In this document: piece after piece, positions 25,390 through 34,047 of the stretch
Layout of the letters: each line of letters begins with the position of its first letter
How positions within the stretch are numbered: the stretch's first letter is position 1
The notes under the pieces: model-generated
What the model was told of the DNA's origin: nothing
Seen by the model: the letters and a program-made list of their open reading frames with translations, nothing else
Databases searched by the model: none
DNA from: an uncultured Corynebacterium sp.
GTDB taxonomy: Bacteria; Actinomycetota; Actinomycetes; Mycobacteriales; Mycobacteriaceae
Reading direction: 5' to 3'
Length of the DNA: 48,474 bases
Assembly: GCF_943914615.1 (NCBI RefSeq)
Contig: NZ_CALUCS010000018.1
Span: forward strand, 1 to 48,474
Translations under genes and position numbers: made by a program

Positions 25390-25408
25390 TAAGGCTAAGC
25401 TAAGCATG
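25390..25408 (+). promoter_or_regulatory. DtxR box 2
   Basis: The 19 bases from 25390 (TAAGGCTAAGCTAAGCATG) match the DtxR consensus at 14 positions. It is centred 26 bases after box 1 and lies about 50-65 bases before the ATG of the iron-binding lipoprotein. Confidence 0.65.
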
Positions 25409-25456
25409 AGAGTGGGTTAAATCCTTGCTCTCGCACCCCTCACATAAGGAACAACA

Positions 25457-26641
25457 ATGCGTTTTTCTCCGCTTCGCAAAGTCTGCGTCGGCGTCGTGGC
25501 AGCAACCGCTGCCCTGGGCCTCGCAGCCTGCGGCGCATCTAACCCCAGCGACAGCGACTCTTCCAATGCGAAGAAGTCCGGCTCCTCGATCACCGTCACC
25601 GACGTGACCGGCCGACAGGTCTCCTTCGACTCTCGCCCAGAAAAGATCCTCCTCGCAGAAGGTCGCGGACTGTTCGCCACCTCCATCCTGAACAAGGAGA
25701 ACCCGACGGAACACGTCGTGGCCATCGGCTCCGATATGCACTCCGCCGCCCCCACCTTCGAAGAGAAGCTCTCCAAGGTAGACAAGAAGTACAGTGATCT
25801 CCCGACCATTGGAAACATCTCCAAGGGCGATGTGACCGTCGAGAACCTGCTTGCCCACAAGCCGGACGTCACCGTGCTTTCCCTGGATCACAAGAAAGCT
25901 GCCGAAGAATCCGGCCTGTTGGACAAGATGGACCAAGCTGGACTGAAGTACGTATTCAGTGATTTCCGCCAAAAGCCGCTGGAGAACACCACCAAGACGA
26001 TGAGCCTCTACGGTCAGCTCCTAGGCAAGGAAGACAAGGCCAAGGAGTTCAACGACTTCTACGACGGCAAGGTTAAGAACATCACCGACCGCGCAAGCAA
26101 GGCAAAAAACAAGCCAAAGACCCTGGTCTGGCGCGCGGCGGGCATGAAGGACTGCTGTGCCACGGTGAAGAACTCCAACCTCGGCGATCTGGTCAACGCT
26201 GCGGGCGGAAAGAACATCGGCGACGACCTGCTGGACACGGAATCCGGGGACCTCACCGCAGAGAAGGTCCTTGCTGAACAGCCAGAGCAGATCATTGCCA
26301 CCGGTGGCGCGTGGGCCAAGGATCCCGAGAAGCCCGAGGTACTGCCGCACGTGGAGCTCGGCTACACCGCCAAGCCCGACGTATCTGAAAAGACCCTCAA
26401 GGGACTGCTTGCCACGCCTGGCTTTAATGCTCTGAAGGCACCCAAGGAGGGCAAGCTACGCGCGGTTTACCACCAGTTCTACGATTCCCCGTTGAACGTT
26501 TTCGCCCTTGAGCAATTCGCACAATGGCTGCACCCCGAACTATTCCAGGAACTCGATGTAGAGAAGGACTTCGCGGACTTCCACACGAACTGGCTGCCGT
26601 TCGAGTACTCCGGAACGTTCTTCACCTCCACCAAGAGCTAA
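25457..26641 (+). CDS. Fe3+-siderophore ABC transporter substrate-binding lipoprotein
   Basis: Protein of 394 residues. Signal peptide with lipobox LAAC gives lipidation at Cys 24 or thereabouts. ITVTDVTGRQVSFDSRPEKILL is the common start of FecB/FepB-like proteins, and VENLLAHKPDVTVLS and VLAEQPEQIIATGG recall the second lobe. It is expected to capture a ferric siderophore or heme at the outer face and pass it to the following permease. The ligand cannot be deduced. It follows DtxR-like boxes, so iron repression is expected. Confidence 0.86.
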   Translation: MRFSPLRKVCVGVVAATAALGLAACGASNPSDSDSSNAKKSGSSITVTDVTGRQVSFDSRPEKILLAEGRGLFATSILNKENPTEHVVAIGSDMHSAAPTFEEKLSKVDKKYSDLPTIGNISKGDVTVENLLAHKPDVTVLSLDHKKAAEESGLLDKMDQAGLKYVFSDFRQKPLENTTKTMSLYGQLLGKEDKAKEFNDFYDGKVKNITDRASKAKNKPKTLVWRAAGMKDCCATVKNSNLGDLVNAAGGKNIGDDLLDTESGDLTAEKVLAEQPEQIIATGGAWAKDPEKPEVLPHVELGYTAKPDVSEKTLKGLLATPGFNALKAPKEGKLRAVYHQFYDSPLNVFALEQFAQWLHPELFQELDVEKDFADFHTNWLPFEYSGTFFTSTKS

Positions 26642-26659
26642 CCCCAAGAAATAACCCCC

Positions 26660-27787
26660 ATGTCCCACCTTGTAATCCCAGACAAGTCATCGACGGAAGA
26701 AGGCGAGATAGCCGACGGGCGCGATACTGCACTTCCGGCCGAAGCCAGCGCGGTTGTCAAACAGTATCGCCGCCAGGCCAGGCGGAAGATCCTCGCCATT
26801 CTCGCGCTGTCCATCGCTGCTTTCGCAGCCTTCGCCATCGCCACGATCGTCGGTCCCATTGACCTGAGTTTGATGGAACTGTGGAAGGCCCTCATCGACC
26901 CCAACGGAGTGGATGAAACAACCCACACCGTCCTGTGGAACCTGCGTCTGCCTGCGTCTGTGATGGCCGTCCTCATCGGCGCCTCGCTTTCCCTATCCGG
27001 GGCGCACATGCAAACCATCCTGGATAACCCGCTGGCAGAGCCGTTCACCCTTGGTATCTCCGCAGCAGCGGCGTTCGGCGGAGCCGCATCGATTGTGTTG
27101 GGCTGGACGGTGTTGGCCAACCCGCAGTTCAACCTCGCAGCCGTGGCTTGGGTGGCCTCGCTGGTGGCGGTGTTTATCGTGGCCGGCGCTTCATTGTGGC
27201 GCGGAGCAAGCGCAGAATCGATGATTCTGCTCGGAATTGCGCTGGTATTCCTGTTCCAGGCAATGCTCTCCCTGATGCAATACCGCGCGACGACCGAGGC
27301 TCTGCAGCAGATCGTGTTCTGGACGATGGGTTCGCTCCAGCGCGCGAACTGGACGTCCAACGCCATCATCGTTGGTGCGCTGGCAATAGCGATACCTTTC
27401 ACCGTCCTGAACTCGTGGAAGCTCACAGCCCTACGACTGGGCGATGATCGCGCGGCAGCGCTGGGGATCAATGTCCAGCGCTTGCGCGTTAGCACCCTCG
27501 TAGTCTCCGCCCTACTGGCGGCCAGCGCGGTAGCGTTCGCGGGCGTGATCGGCTTCATCGGCCTGGTCGGCCCCCATGTCGCCCGCATGCTCGTCGGCGA
27601 GGATCAGCGCTACTTCGCCCCTGCATCCATGGCGGCCGGAGCTCTGTTGCTGGCCGCTGCTCACGCGGTATCGATCACTGTGGTTCCGGGCGTGGCGGTG
27701 CCGATCGGCATCATCACGTCCCTGGTGGGAGTTCCCTTCTTCCTCATTCTGGTGTTCGTCCGCCGACGTACCGTCTGGGGGTCCTAG
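26660..27787 (+). CDS. FecCD-type iron-siderophore ABC permease
   Basis: Protein of 375 residues with about nine hydrophobic segments after a polar N-terminal stretch. GAHMQTILDNPLAEPFTLGISAAAAFGGAASI is the FecCD signature. The coupling region GVIGFIGLVGPHVARMLVGEDQRYFAP is the EAA-like loop contacting the ATPase. It is encoded 18 bases after the binding protein and three bases before the ATPase, so the three genes form one operon. A single permease would form a homodimer. Confidence 0.93.
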   Translation: MSHLVIPDKSSTEEGEIADGRDTALPAEASAVVKQYRRQARRKILAILALSIAAFAAFAIATIVGPIDLSLMELWKALIDPNGVDETTHTVLWNLRLPASVMAVLIGASLSLSGAHMQTILDNPLAEPFTLGISAAAAFGGAASIVLGWTVLANPQFNLAAVAWVASLVAVFIVAGASLWRGASAESMILLGIALVFLFQAMLSLMQYRATTEALQQIVFWTMGSLQRANWTSNAIIVGALAIAIPFTVLNSWKLTALRLGDDRAAALGINVQRLRVSTLVVSALLAASAVAFAGVIGFIGLVGPHVARMLVGEDQRYFAPASMAAGALLLAAAHAVSITVVPGVAVPIGIITSLVGVPFFLILVFVRRRTVWGS

Positions 27788-27790
27788 CCC

Positions 27791-28570
27791 ATGCTGACTA
27801 TCGAAGATATCCACGTCCGCTACGGCAAGAATCCGGTTCTGCAGGGAGTATCGGCTTCCGGCTTTCAGCCGGGGTCCATCACCGGCCTGTTGGGGCCTAA
27901 TGCCGCGGGAAAGTCCACCCTGGTGAAGACGATCGCTGGGATACAGAGGGCGTCATCAGGCACCTGCCGCATCACCAGCAACGGCGAGGAACTATCCGGC
28001 AGTAACCGGCGCGACGCGATTGGTTATGTGCCCCAAGACCTGCTTTCTAGTGCTTCCCTGACGGCCTTCGAATCGATCCTCGTGGCGACGAAACGATCGG
28101 CGCGCCGGGCAGCGGCCGCAACCGCACAGGAACAAGCAGCCGCAGTGCTGGAGCGGCTGGGGATTACGCACCTGGCTTCGCGCTATGTTCACGAACTGTC
28201 GGGTGGGCAGCGGCAGCTGGTCGCCGTGGGACAAATGCTGGTGCGCGAGCCCGAGGTGCTACTTCTGGACGAGCCGACTTCTGCCCTGGATCTGCGGCAC
28301 CAGGTGGAGCTGCTGCAGCTCATCCGCCGAGAGGTATCCCAAAAGGATTCGATCGCGCTGATTGCGATTCACGACCTGAACCTAGCGGCACGCTACTGTG
28401 ATCAGCTTATTGTGCTGCACCGTGGGCGCCTGATGGCGCAGGGACAGCCTTCCGAGGTGCTGACCCCGGGGCTGTTGGAAGAGGTCTACGGACTGCGGGC
28501 GAAGGTGCTTGACGATGCTGGCACGCCAGTGATCTGCCCTGTCGAGGAGTCAGCGCCGAGCCACTTGTAG
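27791..28570 (+). CDS. Fe3+-siderophore ABC transporter ATPase
   Basis: Protein of 259 residues. Walker A is GPNAAGKSTL, the Q-loop lies around GYVPQDLL, the signature is LSGGQRQL and Walker B is VLLLDEPTSALDLR, followed by the H-loop in IAIHDLNLAARYC. It energises import through the FecCD-type permease. A GGCGTCA (27949-27955) occurs in the gene but without an A-rich flank. Confidence 0.95.
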   Translation: MLTIEDIHVRYGKNPVLQGVSASGFQPGSITGLLGPNAAGKSTLVKTIAGIQRASSGTCRITSNGEELSGSNRRDAIGYVPQDLLSSASLTAFESILVATKRSARRAAAATAQEQAAAVLERLGITHLASRYVHELSGGQRQLVAVGQMLVREPEVLLLDEPTSALDLRHQVELLQLIRREVSQKDSIALIAIHDLNLAARYCDQLIVLHRGRLMAQGQPSEVLTPGLLEEVYGLRAKVLDDAGTPVICPVEESAPSHL

Positions 28571-28588
28571 CATTGCTACTTCAAGGCA

Positions 28589-28615
28589 AGCCCCGGTCCT
28601 GCCGGGGCTATTTTT
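28589..28615 (+). terminator. Terminator of the iron-uptake operon
   Basis: AGCCCCGG (28589-28596) pairs with CCGGGGCT (28602-28609) around a five-base loop, followed by ATTTTT. This is a strong intrinsic terminator 19 bases after the ATPase stop. Confidence 0.85.
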
Positions 28616-28657
28616 ATGGCTAGAATCATGGCTTTCATGGCTGTATCGAGGCACGAA

Positions 28658-28696
28658 AAAATCCAGTGCACGCATTGACTGCGTCCACTGGATTTT
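28658..28696. terminator. Bidirectional terminator, mainly for rplU-rpmA
   Basis: AAAATCCAGTG (28658-28668) pairs exactly with CACTGGATTTT (28686-28696). An inner ACGCA/TGCGT stem continues after a C-C mismatch. On the minus strand it ends rpmA. The A and T runs also suit termination of plus-strand readthrough. Confidence 0.8.
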
Positions 28697-28747
28697 CAAG
28701 CTCTGTGCGGGTCTCCGCCGAAAGCTATGCCGAATGCTGGCGAAGGC

Positions 28748-29014
28748 TTAGGCCTCGACAGACTCGTTCTCGACGATGTTCACCACGCGGCGACGGCGCT
28801 TGGTAGCAAACTGTACGGCGCCGGCCTTCAGGGCGAACAGAGTATCGTCGCCACCGCGGCCAACGTTAACGCCCGGGTGGAAAGAGGTACCACGCTGGCG
28901 GATCAGGATCTCGCCGGCCTTGACCTGCTGGCCGCCGAAGCGCTTCACACCGAGACGCTTGGACTCGGAGTCACGGCCGTTGTTGGAGCTAGATGCACCC
29001 TTCTTGTGTGCCAT
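28748..29014 (-). CDS. rpmA: 50S ribosomal protein L27
   Basis: Protein of 88 residues. It starts MAHKKGASSSNNGRDSESKRLG with no N-terminal cleavage motif, as expected of actinobacterial L27, whose N-terminus reaches the peptidyl transferase centre. GEILIRQRGTSFHPGVNVGRGGDDTLFA is the conserved core. AAGGAGGG precedes the start. It is cotranscribed with rplU, with a 45-base gap. Confidence 0.97.
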   Translation of the reverse strand: MAHKKGASSSNNGRDSESKRLGVKRFGGQQVKAGEILIRQRGTSFHPGVNVGRGGDDTLFALKAGAVQFATKRRRRVVNIVENESVEA

Positions 29015-29059
29015 TAGTCTCTCCCTCCTTAAGGAAGAAAATCGAAGTGTCTCGGTAGT

Positions 29060-29362
29060 TTACTTGATACCGGTGACCTTCAGAACCGTGAGGGTCTGAC
29101 GGTGGCCGTAGCGGCGCTTGTAACCGGTCTTGTTGCGGTAGTGCATGCCGCGGATCTTCGGTCCGCGAACGTGCTCCACGATCTCAGCGTTGACATTTAC
29201 AGATGCCAGCTTGTCACCGGTGGTGACGTTTGCGCCATCGACGACGAGAACCGGGGTGAGAGCCACGGACGAACCCGGCTCACCCTCGATCTTCTCGACC
29301 TTGACGAGGTCACCTTCGGCAACCTTGTACTGCTTTCCGCCGGTCTTGACGATCGCGTACAT
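29060..29362 (-). CDS. rplU: 50S ribosomal protein L21
   Basis: Protein of 100 residues, starting MYAIVKTGGKQYKVAEGDLVKVEKIEG and ending RQTLTVLKVTGI, both typical. It binds 23S rRNA. The gene is preceded by a long structured leader and followed by rpmA. Confidence 0.97.
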   Translation of the reverse strand: MYAIVKTGGKQYKVAEGDLVKVEKIEGEPGSSVALTPVLVVDGANVTTGDKLASVNVNAEIVEHVRGPKIRGMHYRNKTGYKRRYGHRQTLTVLKVTGIK

Positions 29363-29592
29363 GTAGGGCTACCCCTTTATTTCTCTAATCGGCTCAGGCA
29401 GCCCCCTGCGGGAAGGAAGCATCCTGACTGTTACTTTTGCTTAGCTGCGTTCGTTCCCCAAAAGCGCCCGGGGCACTTTTGTGCACACTGTGCGAACGCA
29501 CCCTGCTGGAAGCTAGTGCACTCGCGCAGTCCCCGGCGACGCGCGCGTTAAGGCTGGTCACCGGCGGAACGAACAGCGACTGGTTAAGACTA
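29363..29592 (-). promoter_or_regulatory. Structured 5' leader and promoter of rplU-rpmA
   Basis: On the minus strand TTGGTT (complement of 29611-29616) and TAGTCT (complement of 29587-29592) are 18 bases apart, giving a 5' leader of over 200 bases. It contains nested hairpins: GCGTTCG/CGAACGC (29447-29453 with 29493-29499) outside and AAAAGYGCC/GGCRCTTTT type pairing (29460-29468 with 29472-29480) inside. L21 operons in other bacteria are controlled through leader RNAs, so this could be an autoregulatory site. Confidence 0.5.
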
Positions 29593-29638
29593 CCCGGTCA
29601 GGGGGCTAAAAACCAAATCCCTTTGCATTCGCTCGGAA

Positions 29639-32578
29639 CTAGTTCGTCTTGCGCACCACTCGCCGGCGACGGCCACGCGAACGGGTGTTCTTGGTCTTGT
29701 TCTCGGCGCTCTTTTCGGCGCCCTTCTCGGCGTTATTGTTTATGACGCCGAAGTCCTCCGGCCGCGGGGCAAAGTCAGACTTGGAGTTACCCCGTGTCTG
29801 CCGCTTGCGGCGTGGAGATTCCTCAAACTCACGCTTGGCTTCCTCGTAACTGGATCGGTTGGCGGCGGAAGAGTTGGCGTCCCGACCAGAAGAAGAACGA
29901 GCACTGCGCGCGTCCGTGTGCGCCGAACGCACAACACGGCGGCGACGGCGCGACCTGGTGTTCGTGGTCTTCCCCTCCGAACGTTCGGCATTGTTGGCTG
30001 CCGAGGGCTCGTCCGGATCCTCCTGGGCAGAGCGCTTGCGGGCACTGGCGACAATGCTGTCGATGTCGCTATTAGATGCCTTGGCGTTGCGCCCCCGCTG
30101 CCGCTGCTCGCGCTCCGCGGCCTGGGCGGCGCGCGGGTTGCCGCGGCGAACTACGCGGCGCACCCGACGGCGAGTGCCCTGCTGAGGCTTGTCATTCTGG
30201 GGTTCGCCCGGCTGGGACTGCTTGTCCTCGCGCTGGTTCTGCTCCGACCCCTTACCGTGGTTCCGACCCTTAGACTGGTTCTGATTCCTGCCCTGGTTCT
30301 TAGCTTGCTGGCGCTCCTTGCGGTGCCCGTGGTCGCGACGCGGCTCCGGATCCTTCTGCTCCACCGGATCCGGGTGCATGATGAACCCGCGGCCATCACA
30401 GGCCTCACACGGGGTGGAGAACGTCTCCAGCAGGCCAGTGCCCAGACGCTTGCGGGTCAGCTGCACCAGGCCCAGGGACGTCACTTCGCCCAACTTGTGG
30501 CGCGTGCGGTCGCGGCCCAGGAACTCCGACAGGCGGCGCAGCACCAGATCCTGGTTCTGCTGCAGCAGCATGTCGATGAAGTCCACGACGATCATGCCGC
30601 CGATGTCGCGCAGGCGCAGCTGGCGGACGATCTCCTCGGCCGCCTCGAGGTTGTTCTCCGTGACCGTGGCCTCGAGGTTGCCGCCGCTGCCCACAAAGGA
30701 GCCGGTGTTCACGTCGATGACCGTCATAGCCTCGGTGTGGTCGATGATCAGGTAGCCGCCCGACGGCAGCCACACCTTGCGGGCCATGGCCTTTTCCAAC
30801 TGCTGGTCCAGGTCCAGCGGCGCGAAGGCATCCTGGCCGTCGTGCTTGCCACGGTTCCACTTGTTCACACGGTCCATCAGCTCCGGGGAGGTCCGCCCCA
30901 GGTAGTCGCGCACAGCCTGCCAGGACTTATCGCCGTCGATGATGAGCTCAGAGAAGTCCGCGTTGAAGACGTCGCGCACAACCTGGATCAGCATGTTCGG
31001 CTCTTCGTAAAGCGTCACTGGCTTGGAGCCCTTGGAGTAGCGCTCCTTGTTCTCCAGCTTCTGGATCTCCTGCCAGCGCTTCTCCAGGCGCTGCACGTCC
31101 TCGGTGATCTGCTCTTCCGTCGCGTTTTCCGCGGCGGTTCGGATGATTGCACCGCCATCGCCGGTGATGACCTCGCCCAGGATGTCCTTCAGGCGCTTGC
31201 GCTCGCCTGCGGGGAGCTTGCGGGAAATACCGGCAGTCGTGCCCGCCGGGAAGTACACCAGGTAGCGCCCCGCGAAGCTAATGCGGTTGGTCAGGCGCGC
31301 ACCCTTGTGCCCGATCGGATCCTTCAGCACTTGCACCAGGATCTGGTCGCCCGGGCGCAGCGCCTGGTCGATCTTGCGGTTCTTGGAGTGCAGGTGCGGC
31401 GAACGCCAGTCCATCTCGCCTGCGTACAGCACGGCGTTGCGGCCCGTGCCGATGTCCACGAAGGCGGCCTCCATACTGCCCAGCACGTTTTGAACGCGGC
31501 CCAGGTACACGTTGCCGATCAGCGACTGGTGCGTCGCATCCGCTACGAAGTGCTCGACCAGCTGGCCGTCTTCCACCACGCCAACCTGCGTCATCATGCC
31601 CTTGTGGTCAGTCCGCTCGGAGTCGCGGACGATCATCGTGCGATCCACGGACTCGCGGCGCGCCAGGAACTCGGCGCGGGTGATGGCCTTGTAGTTCTTG
31701 TCGCGGTTCTTCGCCCGCCAGCGGCGCTGCGATTCGAGGCGGGTGGAGCCCTTCATCTTCACCGGCTCGTCCACCAGATCTTCGGTGGCGCGCTCGGCCG
31801 GGTGCAGATCCTCGGGCGCGACGTTCTTCACGGGGGTGTCTTCGGGCTTGTTGTTCGGGTCACCCTTTTCTTGTGACGCCCGCCCCTCCGCCCGGCGCGC
31901 ACTTCCCACACGGCGCACGACTCGGCGGACTCGGCGGCGGCGAACCGGCTTCGGCACGGAGTTTCCCTCCTGCGCCTTCTCCGGTTCAGACTTCACGGCC
32001 TCCTCAGCCTGCTCCGGCTCAGGCTTCGCAGGTTTCTCAGCCTGCTCCGGCTTCAGCTCTGGTTCTGCCTTCTTGGCAGACTTCTTTACAGTGCGCTTCG
32101 CAGTCTTCTTCGCAGAGCGCTTGGCGGTTCGCTTGGCCGGCTTCTGTTCTGGCTTCTCAGCGGCCTCCTCCGCAGTCTGCTCTACCTTTTCTTTCTGTTC
32201 GACGGGCTTTTCCTCTGCAGGCTCGACAGACTTCTTCGCAGTCTTTTTGGCAGTCTTCTTAGTAGCCTTCTTCGCAGGCTTCTTCTTCGGTTCCGCAGCC
32301 GCAGAATCTTCGGAAGCTTCCGCCTCCGCAGGCTTTTTATTCGCCTGAGATGGCTTCGAGCTGACACTAAGGGCGTCCAGAACAGAAAAGACCTGCGCCT
32401 GAGTCAGCGACGAGGCCGTCTTCTTCCCCTCAATGCCGTGGTCCGCCAGAATGTCCAGGAAGTCCGTCGCGCGGATCCCCAACTGCTTGGCAACAGTGTG
32501 GACGCGAACCTTCTCCCCCACACTCTCTCGATCAATTTTCGCAGCCTGAGCTGCAATTTCCGGGCTGATAGTCGCCAC
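29639..32578 (-). CDS. rne: Ribonuclease E/G with large actinobacterial extensions
   Basis: Protein of 979 residues from the GTG at 32578, which follows AAAGGAG by six bases. An in-frame ATG at 32620 lacks such a site. An N-terminal IF2_N-like helical domain (about 20-70) is followed by a Lys/Ala/Glu-rich stretch with KKTAKK repeats and an Arg-rich VRRRRVRRVVRR segment. The catalytic core covers about 345-735: S1 part VYLGRVQNVLGSMEAAFVDIG, metal aspartates in VIDVNTG (about 622) and VVDFIDM (about 669), and Zn-link CEAC (about 724-727). The C-terminus is basic and disordered. It starts mRNA decay and rRNA processing. Confidence 0.95.
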   Translation of the reverse strand: MATISPEIAAQAAKIDRESVGEKVRVHTVAKQLGIRATDFLDILADHGIEGKKTASSLTQAQVFSVLDALSVSSKPSQANKKPAEAEASEDSAAAEPKKKPAKKATKKTAKKTAKKSVEPAEEKPVEQKEKVEQTAEEAAEKPEQKPAKRTAKRSAKKTAKRTVKKSAKKAEPELKPEQAEKPAKPEPEQAEEAVKSEPEKAQEGNSVPKPVRRRRVRRVVRRVGSARRAEGRASQEKGDPNNKPEDTPVKNVAPEDLHPAERATEDLVDEPVKMKGSTRLESQRRWRAKNRDKNYKAITRAEFLARRESVDRTMIVRDSERTDHKGMMTQVGVVEDGQLVEHFVADATHQSLIGNVYLGRVQNVLGSMEAAFVDIGTGRNAVLYAGEMDWRSPHLHSKNRKIDQALRPGDQILVQVLKDPIGHKGARLTNRISFAGRYLVYFPAGTTAGISRKLPAGERKRLKDILGEVITGDGGAIIRTAAENATEEQITEDVQRLEKRWQEIQKLENKERYSKGSKPVTLYEEPNMLIQVVRDVFNADFSELIIDGDKSWQAVRDYLGRTSPELMDRVNKWNRGKHDGQDAFAPLDLDQQLEKAMARKVWLPSGGYLIIDHTEAMTVIDVNTGSFVGSGGNLEATVTENNLEAAEEIVRQLRLRDIGGMIVVDFIDMLLQQNQDLVLRRLSEFLGRDRTRHKLGEVTSLGLVQLTRKRLGTGLLETFSTPCEACDGRGFIMHPDPVEQKDPEPRRDHGHRKERQQAKNQGRNQNQSKGRNHGKGSEQNQREDKQSQPGEPQNDKPQQGTRRRVRRVVRRGNPRAAQAAEREQRQRGRNAKASNSDIDSIVASARKRSAQEDPDEPSAANNAERSEGKTTNTRSRRRRRVVRSAHTDARSARSSSGRDANSSAANRSSYEEAKREFEESPRRKRQTRGNSKSDFAPRPEDFGVINNNAEKGAEKSAENKTKNTRSRGRRRRVVRKTN
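29735..29750 (+). repeat. Dispersed T-tract/TGACGCC motif (copy in rne, C-terminal)
   Basis: TTATTGTTTATGACGCC ends at 29750. On the rne strand it encodes GVINNN with ATA and AAT codons, in a GC-rich coding region. Confidence 0.5.
31866..31880 (+). repeat. Dispersed T-tract/TGACGCC motif (copy in rne, N-terminal)
   Basis: TTTTCTTGTGACGCC ends at 31880. It falls in the linker codons GRASQEKG, where AAG and AAA replace the usual GC-rich coding. Confidence 0.55.
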
Positions 32579-32725
32579 GAAATCTCCTTTTAAAGTCTTC
32601 AAAGTTTTCCTGATCGCCATGCCGCATCGTCGTTGTGGGCATCCGATCTGTACCCCATTGTCTCACATCGTCCCGATTCCATCCGACAACCCATCCGACA
32701 ACACTGTGCTGAAGTGTGCGGCTGT

Positions 32726-32731
32726 TACGCT
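32726..32731 (+). promoter_or_regulatory. -10 box for a leaderless transcript
   Basis: TACGCT is followed by seven bases (GAACGCT) and the ATG at 32739. The -35 region is weak. Just upstream, CATCCGACAAC is repeated in tandem (around 32680-32702). Confidence 0.4.
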
Positions 32732-32738
32732 GAACGCT

Positions 32739-33503
32739 ATGCCCAACCCCTCGTCGCCCTCCGTCGCCTTTGACCAGACAGTGCTCAACGATGTGCACAA
32801 CGGCATGCGCCCCAGCAAGGCCGCGCAGTTCATGGTTTCGCTGATTTTCGCGCTGATGATGTTCATCCTCTGCGCGCCAGTCACCGGACCGTTGCCGGCG
32901 CTGGGGATCCTCCTCACCGCCGTCCTGGCTTGCGTCGTGTGGTGGCGCTACCTGCGGCGAAGCGGCGTGCGCGGTAACACCTACTCCCCCATGAAGACAG
33001 ACGCCGAAGCCGCCCGCACCCCTTTTAGCTGGAAGGAGGAAGGGCGTTTGGTGCTAGTGCTTGCGCTCGTTTTCGGCTTATCGCAGGTCGCAAGCATTTT
33101 CAGCAGCCAGGGGAGATGGCGCTTCGCTGCTATTGCCGCGCTGATCACCGTTGGCTTGATGTACTGGGTCGTTACTCTTGACGCCTGGAGCCCCGCCCGC
33201 TACACCGACCCGAAGAAGCTGGGGCGGGATATGAAGATTGAGAACCCCACCGAGTGGCTGCAGGCCTTCCTCTACTGCCGCCGCTGCGTCCCGGGCGGGC
33301 TGCAGATCCTGAGCGACACCCTGACGGAGGATCTATCGCACTACGGCTGGACCGCTCACGGCGTGAACGAGGCACTGGACAAACTGGTCAAACAAGGCAA
33401 GGCCGTGAAGATCCGGGAGCTGCGCTCGGCCGATGGAGCGCGGAAATGGGTCACGCTGACGGAGGAAGGCTCGCAAGACTTCCAGGCACGCCACGGCGGC
33501 TAA
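32739..33503 (+). CDS. Four-TM membrane protein with a winged-helix-like cytoplasmic tail
   Basis: Protein of 254 residues. TM segments lie at about 31-48, 52-69, 104-121 and 128-146. The last 85 residues read like a MarR/PadR-type winged helix: a helix after HYGWTAHGVNEALDKLVKQG, then the wing VKIRELRSADGARKWVTLTEEG. No family name is recognised. The layout suggests either a membrane-tethered transcription factor or a protein-interaction domain with that fold. It is divergent from rne and convergent with ndk. Two tandem copies of TAAGCCCCGGATA follow its stop codon. Confidence 0.6.
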   Translation: MPNPSSPSVAFDQTVLNDVHNGMRPSKAAQFMVSLIFALMMFILCAPVTGPLPALGILLTAVLACVVWWRYLRRSGVRGNTYSPMKTDAEAARTPFSWKEEGRLVLVLALVFGLSQVASIFSSQGRWRFAAIAALITVGLMYWVVTLDAWSPARYTDPKKLGRDMKIENPTEWLQAFLYCRRCVPGGLQILSDTLTEDLSHYGWTAHGVNEALDKLVKQGKAVKIRELRSADGARKWVTLTEEGSQDFQARHGG

Positions 33504-33538
33504 CCCTTAAGCCCCGGATATAAGCCCCGGATACGCAA

Positions 33539-33567
33539 AAACCGCGGACGCCCTGCGCCCGCGGTTT
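33539..33567. terminator. Bidirectional terminator between two converging genes
   Basis: AAACCGCGG (33539-33547) pairs exactly with CCGCGGTTT (33559-33567), and an inner CGC/GCG extends the stem. It serves ndk on the minus strand and the TM-wHTH gene on the plus strand. Confidence 0.75.
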
Positions 33568-33582
33568 ACTTGTCTAGCCTTC

Positions 33583-33993
33583 TTACAGGTTCGGGAACCA
33601 GATGCCAATTTCGCGCTCAGCGGACTCCGGGGAGTCGGAGCCGTGCACAACATTCTCGCCAACGGTCAGGGCGAAGTCGCCGCGGATGGTGCCCGGGGTG
33701 GCCTTCTCCACCGGGTGGGTGCCACCGGCCAGCTGACGCCAAGCGGCGATAGCGGACTCGCCCTCGACGATGCCGGCAACCAGCGGAGCGGAGGTGATGA
33801 AGTCCACCAGCTCGCCGAAGAAAGGCTTGTCGGAGTGCTCAGCATAGTGCTTCTCCGCAGTCTCGCGGTCAGCGGTACGCAGGTCCAGCTCCACGAGCTT
33901 CAGACCCTTCTTTTCAATGCGGGAGATAATTTCGCCCACGTGGCCGTTCTTAACACCGTCGGGCTTAATCAGAATCAGAGTGCGTTCAGTCAT
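33583..33993 (-). CDS. ndk: Nucleoside diphosphate kinase
   Basis: Protein of 136 residues. TLILIKPDGVKNGHVGEIISRIE is the start and NVVHGSDSPESAEREI holds the catalytic histidine. It transfers the gamma phosphate among NTPs. Length is normal. Confidence 0.97.
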   Translation of the reverse strand: MTERTLILIKPDGVKNGHVGEIISRIEKKGLKLVELDLRTADRETAEKHYAEHSDKPFFGELVDFITSAPLVAGIVEGESAIAAWRQLAGGTHPVEKATPGTIRGDFALTVGENVVHGSDSPESAEREIGIWFPNL

Positions 33994-34047
33994 GCCAGTG
34001 ATTCTACACGTGGCGTCACGGCACTACAGCGCCGCGACACCCCGGCG

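Noticed and set aside
29918..31876. Long antisense ORF over rne
   Set aside because: It mirrors the GC-rich rne frame, has no start signal and shows no recognisable domain.
33506..33533. Two tandem copies of TAAGCCCCGGATA as a mobile-element scar
   Set aside because: They are short and abut a terminator, and no inverted repeats or transposase are present.
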